A stretch of 64,000 bases of DNA from Immundisolibacter sp. Its GTDB lineage: Bacteria; Pseudomonadota; Gammaproteobacteria; Immundisolibacterales; Immundisolibacteraceae. Shown piece by piece: positions 33,540 through 42,527 of this stretch (positions are counted from its first letter, which is position 1; every line of letters begins with the position of its first letter). The DNA lies in assembly GCF_014359565.1 (NCBI RefSeq), contig NZ_JACIZD010000009.1, positions 1-64,000 on the forward strand. Reading direction: 5' to 3'. The notes beneath the pieces were generated by a model, which did not search any database, had not been told where the DNA came from, and was given only the letters and a program-made list of their open reading frames with translations. A program made the translations under genes and the position numbers.

Positions 33540-33888
33540 GGTGCGGCTCCAGGGTGTTGCACGTCAGGACGGCACAGGGTGCCCGGCCCGCGGCCGGTCA
33601 GTCCAGCCCAATATCGTGTACACCGGGAATACCGGAGTACAAAGGGTGCCGTCAGCAAGCTGCCCGACGGGGCGCTTTAGCCCAATCGGTCCGGCTAGCG
33701 GCGCCAGCCGGTTGCCAGCGGCTGCGGTTGGCAGCAGTGTCATGCCCTGACGCACCAGATCGGGACCCGATCCCGTAGATGACGCCCAACAGGCGCTCGT
33801 CACGAGTTATCACGCGGCCACCGGTGGCCGACCGGGGTGGTGTACCATCCGGCGCTTTTTTCCGGCGGCCCGCCCGCCCGGGGGAACC
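33540..33888. other. Gene-free interval upstream of purE
   Basis: It contains copy 2 of the 46-bp direct repeat and otherwise nothing I can name. Frames crossing it are shadows. The purE ribosome-binding site (GGGGGAA, seven bases before ATG) lies at its right end. Confidence 0.45.
33605..33650 (+). repeat. 46-bp direct repeat, copy 2
   Basis: Begins AGCCCAATATCG, contains TACACCGGGAATAC and GTACAAAGG; see copy 1 at 33183-33228. This copy lacks the GTTGGGCT arm that copy 1 uses to form a hairpin. Confidence 0.65.
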
Positions 33889-34392
33889 ATGCAGCAGGAA
33901 CACGGCGCGGCGCCGCGGGTCGGCGTCATCATGGGGTCGCGCAGCGACTGGGACACGCTGAGCCATGCCAGCGACACGCTGACGGCGCTGGGCATCGCCC
34001 ACGAGTGCCGGGTGGTGTCCGCCCACCGCACGCCGGATTTGCTGTTCGAGTACGCCGCCGAGGCGGCCGGGCGCGGCCTGCAGGTGATCATCGCCGGTGC
34101 CGGCGGGGCGGCCCATCTGCCGGGCATGACCGCCGCCAAGACGCGCCTGCCGGTGCTGGGCGTGCCGGTGCAGTCGCGCGCCTTGCAGGGTGTCGATTCG
34201 CTGCTGTCGATCGTGCAGATGCCGCGCGGTATTCCGGTCGGCACGCTGGCCATCGGCGAGGCTGGTGCGGTCAACGCGGCCTTGCTCGCGGCGGCCATCC
34301 TGGCTTTGCACGACGAGGACCTGGCGGCGCGCCTGGATGATTACCGCGCCCGCCAGACGGCGGCGGTGCTGGCCGACTCCCTGGAGCCGTGA
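33889..34392 (+). CDS. purE: N5-carboxyaminoimidazole ribonucleotide mutase
   Basis: 167 residues, class I PurE. Moves the carboxyl group of N5-CAIR to give CAIR in purine synthesis. Signature [20 protein letters not shown] at the N-terminus (MGS-SD loop binds the nucleotide), VVSAHRTPD with the catalytic His, and [14 protein letters not shown]. First gene of purEK; the stop overlaps the purK start as TGATG. Confidence 0.97.
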   Translation: MQQEHGAAPRVGVIMGSRSDWDTLSHASDTLTALGIAHECRVVSAHRTPDLLFEYAAEAAGRGLQVIIAGAGGAAHLPGMTAAKTRLPVLGVPVQSRALQGVDSLLSIVQMPRGIPVGTLAIGEAGAVNAALLAAAILALHDEDLAARLDDYRARQTAAVLADSLEP

Positions 34393-35501
34393 TGCTGCTG
34401 CCGGGCGCCACCATCGGCGTGCTGGGCGGCGGCCAGCTTGGCCGCATGCTGGCCATGGAAGCGCGCCGCATGGGCTATCGGGTGCGCGCGCTGGACCCCG
34501 ATCCTGACGCCTGCGCGGCGCCGTTTGCCGAGCTGAGCTGCGCGCCGCTGGACGACGTGGATGCGGCACTCGCGCTGGCCGCCCACTGCGAGGTGCTGAC
34601 CATCGAGACCGAACACGTGCCGGCGGCGGTGCTGGCGCAGATCGAAACCCTGCGTCCGGTGCATCCGAACGCCGCATTGCTGGCCACGGTGCAGGACCGC
34701 CTGCGCCAGCGCGAGTTCCTGACCCGCCACCGCCTGCCGCAGACTGCCTATGCGCGGGTGGACGATGCGCCGTCCCTGCAGCAGGCGCTGACTGCTGTCG
34801 GCCGGCCGGCGGTGCTCAAGACGCGCACCGAGGGTTACGACGGCAAGGGCCAGGCGCGCATCGGCACGAGCGACGATCCGGCCGCGGCCTGGGCGGCGCT
34901 CGGCCAGCGGCCGGCGGTGCTGGAGGCATGGGTCGCTTACGAGCGGGAAATCTCGGTCATCCTGGCGCGCGGCCACGACGGCGACATCGCCTGCTATCCG
35001 GTGGCCGAGAACGAGCACCGCCACCACGTGCTGCACATCACGCGCGCCCCGGCGCGGGTGGCGCCGGCGGTGGCAGCGCGGGCCCGGGAGCTGGGCGCCG
35101 CGGTGGCGGACGCGCTCGGTCACGTGGGCGTGATGGCGGTGGAGATGTTCCTGTTGCCGGACGGCGAGCTGCTGATCAACGAGATCGCCCCGCGCACGCA
35201 CAACTCCGGCCACTACACCCTGGGTGGCTGCGTCACCTCGCAGTTCGAGCAGCACCTGCGGGCCATCTGCGGCCTGCCGCTGGGCGATCCGGCCCAGCCG
35301 CGCCCGGCGCTGATGCTGAATCTGCTGGGCGATCTGTGGGCCGACGATGCGCCGCCGCTGGCGCACATCCTGGCCCACCCGGGTGCGCGACTGCATCTGT
35401 ACGGCAAGGCGCCGCGGCCGGGTCGCAAGCTCGGCCATGTGCTGGTGCTGGGGGACGATCTGGACGCCGCGCAGGCCTGGGCCGACAGCATCGTCGGCTG
35501 A
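34392..35501 (+). CDS. purK: N5-carboxyaminoimidazole ribonucleotide synthase
   Basis: 369 residues. ATP-grasp enzyme making N5-CAIR from AIR, bicarbonate and ATP. N-terminal GVLGGGQLGRMLAMEARRMG, ATP-grasp segment AVLKTRTEGYDGKGQAR, and the metal/active-site region INEIAPRTHNSGHYT with GCVTSQFEQHLRAICG. Start taken as ATG 34392 in the TGATG overlap; a GTG one codon upstream is in frame. The last seven codons and stop are duplicated downstream as part of a 135-bp tandem repeat. Confidence 0.97.
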   Translation: MLLPGATIGVLGGGQLGRMLAMEARRMGYRVRALDPDPDACAAPFAELSCAPLDDVDAALALAAHCEVLTIETEHVPAAVLAQIETLRPVHPNAALLATVQDRLRQREFLTRHRLPQTAYARVDDAPSLQQALTAVGRPAVLKTRTEGYDGKGQARIGTSDDPAAAWAALGQRPAVLEAWVAYEREISVILARGHDGDIACYPVAENEHRHHVLHITRAPARVAPAVAARARELGAAVADALGHVGVMAVEMFLLPDGELLINEIAPRTHNSGHYTLGGCVTSQFEQHLRAICGLPLGDPAQPRPALMLNLLGDLWADDAPPLAHILAHPGARLHLYGKAPRPGRKLGHVLVLGDDLDAAQAWADSIVG

Positions 35502-35729
35502 GGCAATCCGTTGTGGGAGGCCCGCCCCGGGCCGAATCTGCCGGGCGGAGGATTCGCGGCGGGGGCGCCGCTCCCACGGGTCAGCCAGCGACTGTGTGGC
35601 GGCAGGCGGGGGAGGGCCGACAGCATCGTCGGCTGAGGCAGTCCGGTGTGGGAGGCCCGCCCCGGGCCGAATCTGGCGGTCGGGCGATTCGCGGCGGGGG
35701 CGCCGCTCCCACGGGTCAGCCAGCGACTG
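35481..35729. repeat. Tandem duplication (period 135 bp) of purK 3' end plus REP palindrome
   Basis: The block starting GCCGACAGCATCGTCGGCTG at 35481 recurs at 35616, exactly 135 bp on, with few mismatches to about 35729. Each copy holds the last codons and stop of purK and a palindromic unit, GTGGGAG...CTCCCAC (35513-35577 and 35648-35712), with inner arms GGCCCGCCCCGGGCC and GCGGCGGGGGCGCCGC. The palindrome belongs to a family also seen at 62510-62576. This is a recent-looking duplication of a REP-type terminator. Confidence 0.8.
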
Positions 35730-35745
35730 GCCTGGGAGGGCAGGC

Positions 35746-36657
35746 TCATTGAGCCTCGCCCAGCAGTCCGAGCAGTGCCGGCAGCAACGCCTGCATGGCC
35801 GCCTCGCCGGCGGCGATGGTCTCCGCGGCGCGGTTGAATTCCATCACGCCGATCAGGGCCAGACGCGGCTGTACCAGGATGTCGGGCGGGTCGCCGGCCA
35901 GGCGGGTGCGCGTGATCTGGTCCTGCATGATGTTGACGGCGCCGACCAGCACGTCGAAGTAGCCCGGTTGCTGACGATCCTGTCGCAGCAATTGCGCCAG
36001 CAGCGTGCTGGCGCCGCCGCGCAGCAGGGCACCCAGGCTGCGGCTGTCGGTGCCATCGTCGATGGGCACCACATCGGTCATGGGCTGTGTCCTGCGCCGT
36101 CCGGCGATGCCGCCGTTCAGATTGACCGCCAGCACCAGTTCCGCCCCCATGGCCCGGCATAGGGATACCGGTACCGGATTGACCAGGCCGCCGTCGAGCA
36201 GCCACTGACCGTCGAGTTCCACCGGCGCCAGGACGCCGGGCAGGGCCATCGAGGCGCGAATGGCGACGGCAAGGTCGCCCTCGCGCAGCCATACCTCGCG
36301 CCCGCTGCCAAGTTCGGTCGCCACGGCGCCGTAGCGCAGGTCGAGCGTCTCGATGGCGGCGTGACCGATCAGCTCGATCAGGGTGCGCGAGATGCGCCCG
36401 CCGGCAACCAAGCCGCCACCGGCCGGGCGCAGGTCCAGCTGGCCGAGGATGGCGCGCCAGGTCAGGCTGCGGGCGAAGGCTTCGATTTCAGCCAGTCGGC
36501 CGGCGGCATAGGCGGCGCCGACCACGGCACCGATGGAGCTGCCGCACACCACCGCCACATCGATGCCGGCCGCCGTCAAGGCCTTCAGGACGCCGATGTG
36601 CGCCCAGCCGCGGGCGGCGCCACTGCCGAGCGCAAGTCCTATGCGCGGTGCTGCCAC
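35746..36657 (-). CDS. Patatin-like phospholipase (RssA/NTE family)
   Basis: 303 residues. Serine lipid hydrolase with the oxyanion-hole stretch LALGSGAARGWAHIGVLKAL at the N-terminus, nucleophile Ser in CGSSIGAVVGAAYA (GxSxG), and catalytic Asp in LLDGGLVNPVPV (DGG). This is the Ser-Asp dyad of patatins. Mostly cytoplasmic, no signal peptide. It ends convergently against purK with only the repeat block between. It starts divergently from the acyltransferase gene at 36740, which suggests a shared 82-bp control region and a common role in phospholipid turnover. Confidence 0.92.
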   Translation of the reverse strand: MAAPRIGLALGSGAARGWAHIGVLKALTAAGIDVAVVCGSSIGAVVGAAYAAGRLAEIEAFARSLTWRAILGQLDLRPAGGGLVAGGRISRTLIELIGHAAIETLDLRYGAVATELGSGREVWLREGDLAVAIRASMALPGVLAPVELDGQWLLDGGLVNPVPVSLCRAMGAELVLAVNLNGGIAGRRRTQPMTDVVPIDDGTDSRSLGALLRGGASTLLAQLLRQDRQQPGYFDVLVGAVNIMQDQITRTRLAGDPPDILVQPRLALIGVMEFNRAAETIAAGEAAMQALLPALLGLLGEAQ

Positions 36658-36739
36658 CGTCGGTGCTCCGTGATACGAAAGGGGGGCGGTGTATGGTACG
36701 CGGCCGCCTGGCGGCAGTAGTCACCCAACGGAGGATGCC

Positions 36740-39409
36740 TTGAGCGTGCAGATAGCCCCGGCCCCGGATATTGCCACCCTGCTGCGGGGCCTGGACGGCT
36801 TCGGCGACGCACCGGCGCTGCGCTGGTTTGCCGCCGCCGGCGAACAGGCGCTCAGCTACCGGGAACTTGCGCAGCGCATCGAAGCCGCCGCGGCGCGGTT
36901 GCAGGCGCGGGGCCTCAGCCTTGGCGGCCGGGTGCTGCTGCTGGCCGAAAGCGGCCTGCCATGGGCACTCGGGGCGCTGGCGGTGCTGCGCGCCGGCGGC
37001 GTGCTGCTGCCGCTGGATGCCCACAGCCCGGACGACACCCTGCAGCATGTGCTCACCGATGCGGCGCCGGTGCTGGTGCTGACCGATGCCGAGCACGCGC
37101 CGCGCTGCGCCGGTTGCGGCGCGCCGGTGTTGTTGGTCGATGCCTTGGCCGGGTCCGGCCCGGTGCCCGCCGTGCCGGCCGACACGGGCATCGACCCGGC
37201 CAGCCCGGCGGTGATGTTCTACACCTCCGGCACCACCGGGCCGCCCAAGGGCGTGCCGCTGAGTCACGCCAATCTGCTGTACCAGCTGCGCACCGTGGCG
37301 GCGGCGGATCTGGCCCGGCCGGGTGACCGGGTGCTGCTGCCGCTGCCCATGCACCACGTGTATCCGTTCGTGATCGGCCTGCTGCTGCCGATCGTCGCCG
37401 GCGTGACGCTGCTGCTGCCGGGCGCCACCACCGGCGCGCAGATCATGCAGGCCCTGCGCGAGGGTCGGGCCAGCGTGCTGATCGGCGTGCCGCGGCTGTA
37501 CCGGGCGCTGCTGGAGGGCATCGACGGGCGCGTGGCCGGCTTGCCGCCGTTGTCGCGACGCCTGCTGGGCGGCTTGCGGGCGGCCGCCCGCTGGTCCGCG
37601 CCGCGGCTTGGCACGAGCGTGGCGCGGCGCCTGCTGGCGCCGTTGCACCGCCAGATGGCACCGGACCTGCGCCTGCTGGCCTGCGGCGGGGCGGCGCTGG
37701 AGGCCGATCTGGATGTTGCGCTGACGGCGCTCGGCTGGCAGGTGGCGGTCGGCTACGGTCTTACCGAAACCTCGCCCTTGCTCACGCTGCGCATGCCGGG
37801 CCAGTGCCGGTCGGGCAGCGCCGGGCGCGCCGTGGCGGGTACCGAGCTGCGCCTGGCGGCGCCGGACATGGGCGAGGAAGATTTGCCGGCCGGCGCCGGT
37901 GCCATCGAGGTGCGCGGTCCGGGCGTGTTTGGCGGCTACTTCAACCTGCCGCAGGCCAACCAGGAGGCGTTCACGGCCGACGGCTGGTTTCGCACCGGCG
38001 ATCTGGGCCGGCTGGAGGCGGACGGGTGCCTGGAGGTGCTCGGCCGTGCCTCGACGCTGATCGTCACCGAGAGCGGCAAGAACATCCAGCCGGAAGAAGT
38101 GGAGGCCGTTTATCAGGCCCATCCGCTGATTGCCGAGGCGGCGGTGCTGCAGGTGGATCGGCGGCTGGTGGCCCTGCTGGTGCCGGAGCGATCGCAGTTG
38201 GGCGATGCCGACGGCGCCGCCACCGAAGCGGCGCTGCGCCAGGCGGTGGCCGAGCAGTCGCGGCAACTGCCCAGTTACCAGCGGGTGGTCGAGTTCGCCG
38301 TCACTTTCGAGCCGCTGGCGCGCACCGCGCTTGGCAAGCTGCGCCGCCACCTGCTGGCCGAGCGCTATCGACAGGCGCGCCAGGCGGCCGGCGGCCCGCC
38401 GCCGGAAGCGGCGCCGCTCGCCACGGCCGATCAGGCGCTGCTGCGCGATCCGCGGGCGCGGGCGGTGTGGGATTTCCTGCGCGAGCGCTACCCGGACCGG
38501 CCGCTGACGCCGGACAGCCACGTGCAGCTCGACCTTGGGCTCGACTCGCTGGGCTGGCTGAATTTCGGCATGGACATCGCAGCCCGCAGTGGCGCCCAGT
38601 TGTCCGAGGACGCCATCGCCCGCATTGCCACCGTGCGCGACCTGCTGCGCGAGGTGAGTCTGGCCGACACAGCGCCGCCGGCGACGCTGCTGGACGACCC
38701 GCTGGCGGCGCTGGATGCCGAGCAGCGCCGCTGGCTGAGGCCGGTGCCGGTCTGGCTCATGCCGCTGCGGGCCGTGCTGCTGGGCCTGACATGGCTGCTG
38801 ATGCGCGTGCTGTTTCGGCTGCGCGTGACCGGTCGCGAGCACGTACCGGCGAGCGGGCCGTTTCTGCTGGCACCCAATCACGGCAGTTACCTCGATGCCC
38901 CGGCGCTGGGCGCCGCGCTGGGCCGGCGGGCGCTGCGCGACCTGTGCTGGGCCGGCTGGACCGGCATCATGCTGGCTAGCCCGCAGATGCGGGCGGTCTC
39001 GCGCCTGGCGCGGGTGTTGCCGATGGACTCTGAGCGGCGCGCGCTGTCGAGTCTGGCCTTTGGCCTCGCGGCGCTGCGCGCCGGCAATGCGCTGGTGTGG
39101 TTTCCGGAAGGCGCCCGTTCCAAGACGGGTGCGCTGGAGCCGTTCCGGCCCGGCATCGGGCTGTTGCTGGAGCACACCGACGTGCCGGTGCTGCCGGTGT
39201 ACATCGAAGGCGCCTATCAAGCCTGGCCGCTGCACCGGCGCTGGCCGCGGCTCGGGCGGATCAGCGTCCACTTCGGCGCGCCGATCAGGGCGACCGAACT
39301 GCTGGCCGGACCGGGCCCCGGCCAGCCGCACGAGCGCGCCGCACGCGCGCTGCGCGAGGCGGTGGCGGGGCTTATCCGCGAGCGTTTGGCCGGTCCGCCG
39401 GCACCGTGA
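36740..39409 (+). CDS. Trifunctional acyl ligase - ACP - acyltransferase fusion (Aas-like)
   Basis: 889 residues. N-terminal AMP-binding acyl ligase with the phosphate loop FYTSGTTGPPKGVPLSHANL (about residues 160-179), VGYGLTETSPLL, and GWFRTGDLGRLEADG. A carrier-protein domain follows with the phosphopantetheine serine in LGLDSLGWLNF (about residue 603). Then comes a membrane-associated PlsC acyltransferase with NHGSYLD (His about 714, HX4D) and WFPEGARSKTG (about 787). It should activate a fatty acid, load it on its own carrier domain and acylate a lysophospholipid. I chose TTG 36740 because GGAGG lies five bases before it; the longer frame to ATG 36689 lacks a site. The last 38 bp overlap the convergent MFS gene. 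Confidence 0.9.
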   Translation: MSVQIAPAPDIATLLRGLDGFGDAPALRWFAAAGEQALSYRELAQRIEAAAARLQARGLSLGGRVLLLAESGLPWALGALAVLRAGGVLLPLDAHSPDDTLQHVLTDAAPVLVLTDAEHAPRCAGCGAPVLLVDALAGSGPVPAVPADTGIDPASPAVMFYTSGTTGPPKGVPLSHANLLYQLRTVAAADLARPGDRVLLPLPMHHVYPFVIGLLLPIVAGVTLLLPGATTGAQIMQALREGRASVLIGVPRLYRALLEGIDGRVAGLPPLSRRLLGGLRAAARWSAPRLGTSVARRLLAPLHRQMAPDLRLLACGGAALEADLDVALTALGWQVAVGYGLTETSPLLTLRMPGQCRSGSAGRAVAGTELRLAAPDMGEEDLPAGAGAIEVRGPGVFGGYFNLPQANQEAFTADGWFRTGDLGRLEADGCLEVLGRASTLIVTESGKNIQPEEVEAVYQAHPLIAEAAVLQVDRRLVALLVPERSQLGDADGAATEAALRQAVAEQSRQLPSYQRVVEFAVTFEPLARTALGKLRRHLLAERYRQARQAAGGPPPEAAPLATADQALLRDPRARAVWDFLRERYPDRPLTPDSHVQLDLGLDSLGWLNFGMDIAARSGAQLSEDAIARIATVRDLLREVSLADTAPPATLLDDPLAALDAEQRRWLRPVPVWLMPLRAVLLGLTWLLMRVLFRLRVTGREHVPASGPFLLAPNHGSYLDAPALGAALGRRALRDLCWAGWTGIMLASPQMRAVSRLARVLPMDSERRALSSLAFGLAALRAGNALVWFPEGARSKTGALEPFRPGIGLLLEHTDVPVLPVYIEGAYQAWPLHRRWPRLGRISVHFGAPIRATELLAGPGPGQPHERAARALREAVAGLIRERLAGPPAP

Positions 39410-40649
39410 GCAGCAGCGCCAGCCCGACCAGCCAAAGACCCAGAATCACCGTCATGCCGACCCGCTGGCTGCCGGATGCCAGCGTCACGGCGCCGACCAG
39501 CAGCGGCCCCAGGAAGGCCGTCGCCTTGCCGGACAGCGTGAACAGTCCGAACAGCTGATTGCGCTGCGCCTCGGGCGCCATGCGCGCCAGCAGCGAGCGG
39601 CTGGCCGCCTGCGCCGGCCCGACGAAGATGCCCAGCGCCAGCCCGGCCACCCAGAACGCCGTTGCCGACTGCGCCAGCAGCGTGCCGGCGCCGGCCAGCA
39701 GCAGGGCCAGCAAGGCGATGACGATGGTGTTGCGGCTGCCGATGCGGTCGTCGAGGTGGGCAAAGCCCACCGCGCCCAGGCCGGCCGTCACGTTCAGCCC
39801 GATGCCGAAGGCCAGTACCTGCGTTTCGGTCATGGCGAAGCTGCCGGCGGCGTACACACCGCCAAACGCAAACAGCGTGGCCAGGCCATCCGTGTACAGC
39901 ATGCGGGCGACCAGAAAGCGCAGCAGCGGCCCCTGCCGCGGCAGCCCGCGCAGGGTGCGCCAAAGATCACCGAGGCTGGCCTTCAGCTCGAAGCGACCGG
40001 CGGACGCGTCCCGCCCCGGCAGGCGGGCGGTCAGCAGCGGCAGCGCGAACAGCCCGAACCACACTGCCGCCAGCACGAAGGTGGCCCGCACGTGGCTGGC
40101 ATCGGCGCGCGGCAACGGGAACCAGGCGCCTTCCCGCACGAAACCGAACAGCGCCAGCAGCAGGCACAGCAGCCCGCCGGCATAACCCAGTCCCCAGCCC
40201 CAGCCGGACCAGCGGCCGATGCGCTCGGCCGGCGCCAGGCGCGGCAACAGCGCGTTGTAGAACACGCTGGCCAGCTCCATGCCGATGGTCGCCAGCCCGA
40301 CCAGCAGCAGGGCACCGATCAGGTGCGGCGAGTGCGGCATCACCCACCACAGCGCCGCGGTCGGCAGCACGCACAGCGCCGTGGTGGCGGCCAGCCAGCG
40401 CCGCTGTCCGCCGCCGTGATCGGCAATCGCCCCGACCACCGGCCCCAGCAGCGCCACCGCCAGCCCGGCCAGACCGACCGCCAGGCCCCACAGGGCACTG
40501 CCGGTGATGGCGTCCGGTGCCACCTGGCGCGTGAAATAGGCGGCGAAGACGAAGGTCTCGATGACGGTCGGAAAGGCGCTGTTGGCGAAGTCGTACAGCG
40601 CCCAGCGGCGCAGCAGGCCGGTGCCGGCGGGTGCATCCTCGGCCGTCAT
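39372..40649 (-). CDS. MFS transporter, UMF1/Atg22-like family
   Basis: 425 residues, about 12 membrane helices. RRWALYDFANSAFPTVIETF at the start is the UMF1 signature; GPVVGAIADHGGGQRRWL is the loop 2-3 motif of the superfamily, with the repeat in the second half (AHLDDRIGSRNTIVIALLAL). Atg22 exports amino acids from the vacuole; bacterial members are unassigned. ATG 40647-40649 chosen: the open frame upstream is charged and not helical. It is convergent with, and overlaps by 38 bp, the lipid-remodelling gene. E. coli aas is paired with the lysolipid flippase lplT, also an MFS protein, so a lipid substrate is worth considering; the sequence does not show it. Confidence 0.88.
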   Translation of the reverse strand: MTAEDAPAGTGLLRRWALYDFANSAFPTVIETFVFAAYFTRQVAPDAITGSALWGLAVGLAGLAVALLGPVVGAIADHGGGQRRWLAATTALCVLPTAALWWVMPHSPHLIGALLLVGLATIGMELASVFYNALLPRLAPAERIGRWSGWGWGLGYAGGLLCLLLALFGFVREGAWFPLPRADASHVRATFVLAAVWFGLFALPLLTARLPGRDASAGRFELKASLGDLWRTLRGLPRQGPLLRFLVARMLYTDGLATLFAFGGVYAAGSFAMTETQVLAFGIGLNVTAGLGAVGFAHLDDRIGSRNTIVIALLALLLAGAGTLLAQSATAFWVAGLALGIFVGPAQAASRSLLARMAPEAQRNQLFGLFTLSGKATAFLGPLLVGAVTLASGSQRVGMTVILGLWLVGLALLLTVPADRPNARG

Positions 40650-40756
40650 GCGGCGCGGGCCGGTCGCGTCAGCGGCGGGGCGAGGGGCGCGGCTATCATT
40701 GCCGCCCTGCGCCGGCCGGCGCGTACGCTTTTTCTTGTCGCCATCAGGAGTTTCCC

Positions 40757-41602
40757 GTGAGTACATCCGTCGTCGAAAAAAAGATCCCGTCCGGCGCCAT
40801 CGCCAGCCACGTGCTGCTGGCCGGTGACCCCAAGAATCCGCCGGCCATCCTGCTGCACGGCGCCGGTCCCGGCGCCACGGCGGCCTCCAACTGGCTGCGC
40901 TGCGCGCCGGACTTGGCCCGGCACTACTACGTGATCGCCCCGGACCTGGTCGGCTTTGGCCAGACCGAGCTGCCAGCCGAGCTGCCGACCCACATTCTGG
41001 GCTGGATCGGGCATCGCGTGGAGCAGGTGCTGGGGCTGATGGACACGCTGGGCGTCGAGCGCGCCCACGTGGTCGGCAACTCGATGGGCGGCGCCTTGGC
41101 CCTGCATGCGCTGGTGCAGGCGCCGCAGCGCTTCGACAAGGTGCTGCTGATGGGCGCCATCGGCGCGCCGTTCGAATACAGCTGGGAAATGAAGCGCCTG
41201 CTGGAGTTCTACAAGGATCCGCGGCCGGCCCGCTACAAGGAAGTGATCGAGAGCTTCGTGCACGATCCGGCCGCCGTGCCGGGCCTGGACGAGATCATCA
41301 AGCAGCGCTACGCGGTGGCCATGGACCCCAAGACCCGCGAGATGACCAACCTGCTGTTCCAGGCGCAGTCCGCCGGCATGAACGACCTGACCGTGCCGGA
41401 GGCCCAGCTCGGGCGCCTGCCGCATCCGGTGCTGCTGGTGCACGGCCGCCAGGATCGCATCGTGCCGCTGGACACCAGCCTGTACTTCCTGAAGCACCTG
41501 CAGCAGGCCGAGCTGGTGGTGCTGGACCGCTGCGGGCACTGGGCGCAGACCCAGCGCTGGGACGCCATGTACCCGCTGATCGTCAAGCACTTCGGCGGCT
41601 GA
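40757..41602 (+). CDS. Meta-cleavage product (C-C bond) hydrolase, alpha/beta fold
   Basis: 281 residues. GTG start with AGGAG six bases before it. Family signatures: oxyanion-hole region [16 protein letters not shown], nucleophile Ser in [15 protein letters not shown], catalytic Asp in [13 protein letters not shown], and His in [13 protein letters not shown]. That is the pattern of MhpC/BphD/XylF-type hydrolases, which split the ring-cleavage product of catechols into an organic acid and 2-hydroxypenta-2,4-dienoate. The hydratase gene five bases after its stop acts on that product. No dioxygenase or aldolase gene is adjacent, so the pathway must be completed elsewhere. Substrate not predictable. 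Confidence 0.9.
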   Translation: MSTSVVEKKIPSGAIASHVLLAGDPKNPPAILLHGAGPGATAASNWLRCAPDLARHYYVIAPDLVGFGQTELPAELPTHILGWIGHRVEQVLGLMDTLGVERAHVVGNSMGGALALHALVQAPQRFDKVLLMGAIGAPFEYSWEMKRLLEFYKDPRPARYKEVIESFVHDPAAVPGLDEIIKQRYAVAMDPKTREMTNLLFQAQSAGMNDLTVPEAQLGRLPHPVLLVHGRQDRIVPLDTSLYFLKHLQQAELVVLDRCGHWAQTQRWDAMYPLIVKHFGG

Positions 41603-41606
41603 GGCG

Positions 41607-42428
41607 GTGGCGCGAACCCTGGATGAGGCGGCGGTGCAGCGCATCGCCGCCGAGCTGGAAACGGCCGAGCAGGCTCGTCGGCCGCGCCGGCAGCTGCGGC
41701 GCGAGTTTCCCAATCTGGACATCGACGACAGCTATGCCATCCAGGCCGCCTGGATGGCGCACAAGGCCACGGCCGGGCGGCGCGTGCTGGGCCGCAAGAT
41801 CGGTCTGACCTCGCGCGCCATGCAGCAGGCCTTCGGCATCAGCGAGCCGGACTACGGCACGCTGCTGGACGACATGTTCTTCGGCGACGGCGAGGTGATC
41901 CCCGGCGACCGCTTCATCGTGCCGATGGTGGAGGTGGAGCTGGCCTTCGTGCTCGGCGCGCCGCTGGCCGGCGAGACGGTGTCGATCACCGATGTGCTGC
42001 GCGCCACCGAGTACGTGCAGCCGGCAATCGAGATCATCGACGCCCGCACCGAGCGGGTGGATGCCGAAACCGGCCAGCGACGCGGCGTGCTCGACACCAT
42101 CGCCGACAACGCCGCCAGCGCCGGCGTGGTGCTGGGCGGGCGGCCGATGCGGCCGCAGGATATCGACCTGCGCTGGGCCGGCGCCGTGCTGTACCGCAAT
42201 GGCGTGATCGAGGAGACCGGTCTTGCCGCCGGCGTGCTGGGCCACCCGGCGGCCGGCATCGCCTGGCTGGCACGGCGTTTCGCCCGCCACGGCGTGGCGC
42301 TGGAAGCCGGACAGGTGATCCTGGCCGGTTCCTTCACGCGCGCCCTGCCGGTGACGCAGGGTGACGTGTTTCATGCCGACTACGGGCGCCTGGGCAGTTT
42401 CGGCTTCTCGTTTGGCGCCAGCGACTGA
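41607..42428 (+). CDS. 2-oxohept-enedioate / 2-oxopent-4-enoate hydratase (HpaH/MhpD family)
   Basis: 273 residues, GTG start at 41607, five bases after the hydrolase stop. Member of the fumarylacetoacetate-hydrolase-like hydratases. [73 protein letters not shown] and [20 protein letters not shown] agree closely with E. coli HpaH as I know it. HpaH adds water to 2-oxohept-4-ene-1,7-dioate. MhpD-type enzymes act on 2-hydroxypentadienoate, which fits the hydrolase neighbour better. Both readings remain open. The metal ligands (Glu in VEVELAF, Asp/Glu in IEIIDAR) are present. Confidence 0.92.
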   Translation: MARTLDEAAVQRIAAELETAEQARRPRRQLRREFPNLDIDDSYAIQAAWMAHKATAGRRVLGRKIGLTSRAMQQAFGISEPDYGTLLDDMFFGDGEVIPGDRFIVPMVEVELAFVLGAPLAGETVSITDVLRATEYVQPAIEIIDARTERVDAETGQRRGVLDTIADNAASAGVVLGGRPMRPQDIDLRWAGAVLYRNGVIEETGLAAGVLGHPAAGIAWLARRFARHGVALEAGQVILAGSFTRALPVTQGDVFHADYGRLGSFGFSFGASD

Positions 42429-42487
42429 GGAAACGCTGACAGTATCGAGCGCTTCCCACGGCGCAGACAGGCGCCTACCGGAAAATT

Positions 42488-42507
42488 GTGGGAGCCCGGC
42501 TGTGCCG
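42488..42507. repeat. Partial REP-like unit
   Basis: GTGGGAGCCCGGCTGTGCCG is one arm of the GTAGGAGCCCGGC-type element found whole at 61468-61520. It lies in front of the MFS gene start. Confidence 0.45.
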
Positions 42508-42527
42508 CCCTGCCAACAGGACTGTCC

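Noticed and set aside
33652-34677. 341-codon minus-strand frame over purE/purK
   Set aside because: Antisense shadow of two certain genes.
35481-35729. Tandem repeat as a phage or island attachment site
   Set aside because: No integrase or foreign gene block lies between the copies; only 21 bp of spacer separate them.
36488-39331. A 947-codon minus-strand frame
   Set aside because: Antisense shadow of the ligase-carrier-acyltransferase gene; no domains.
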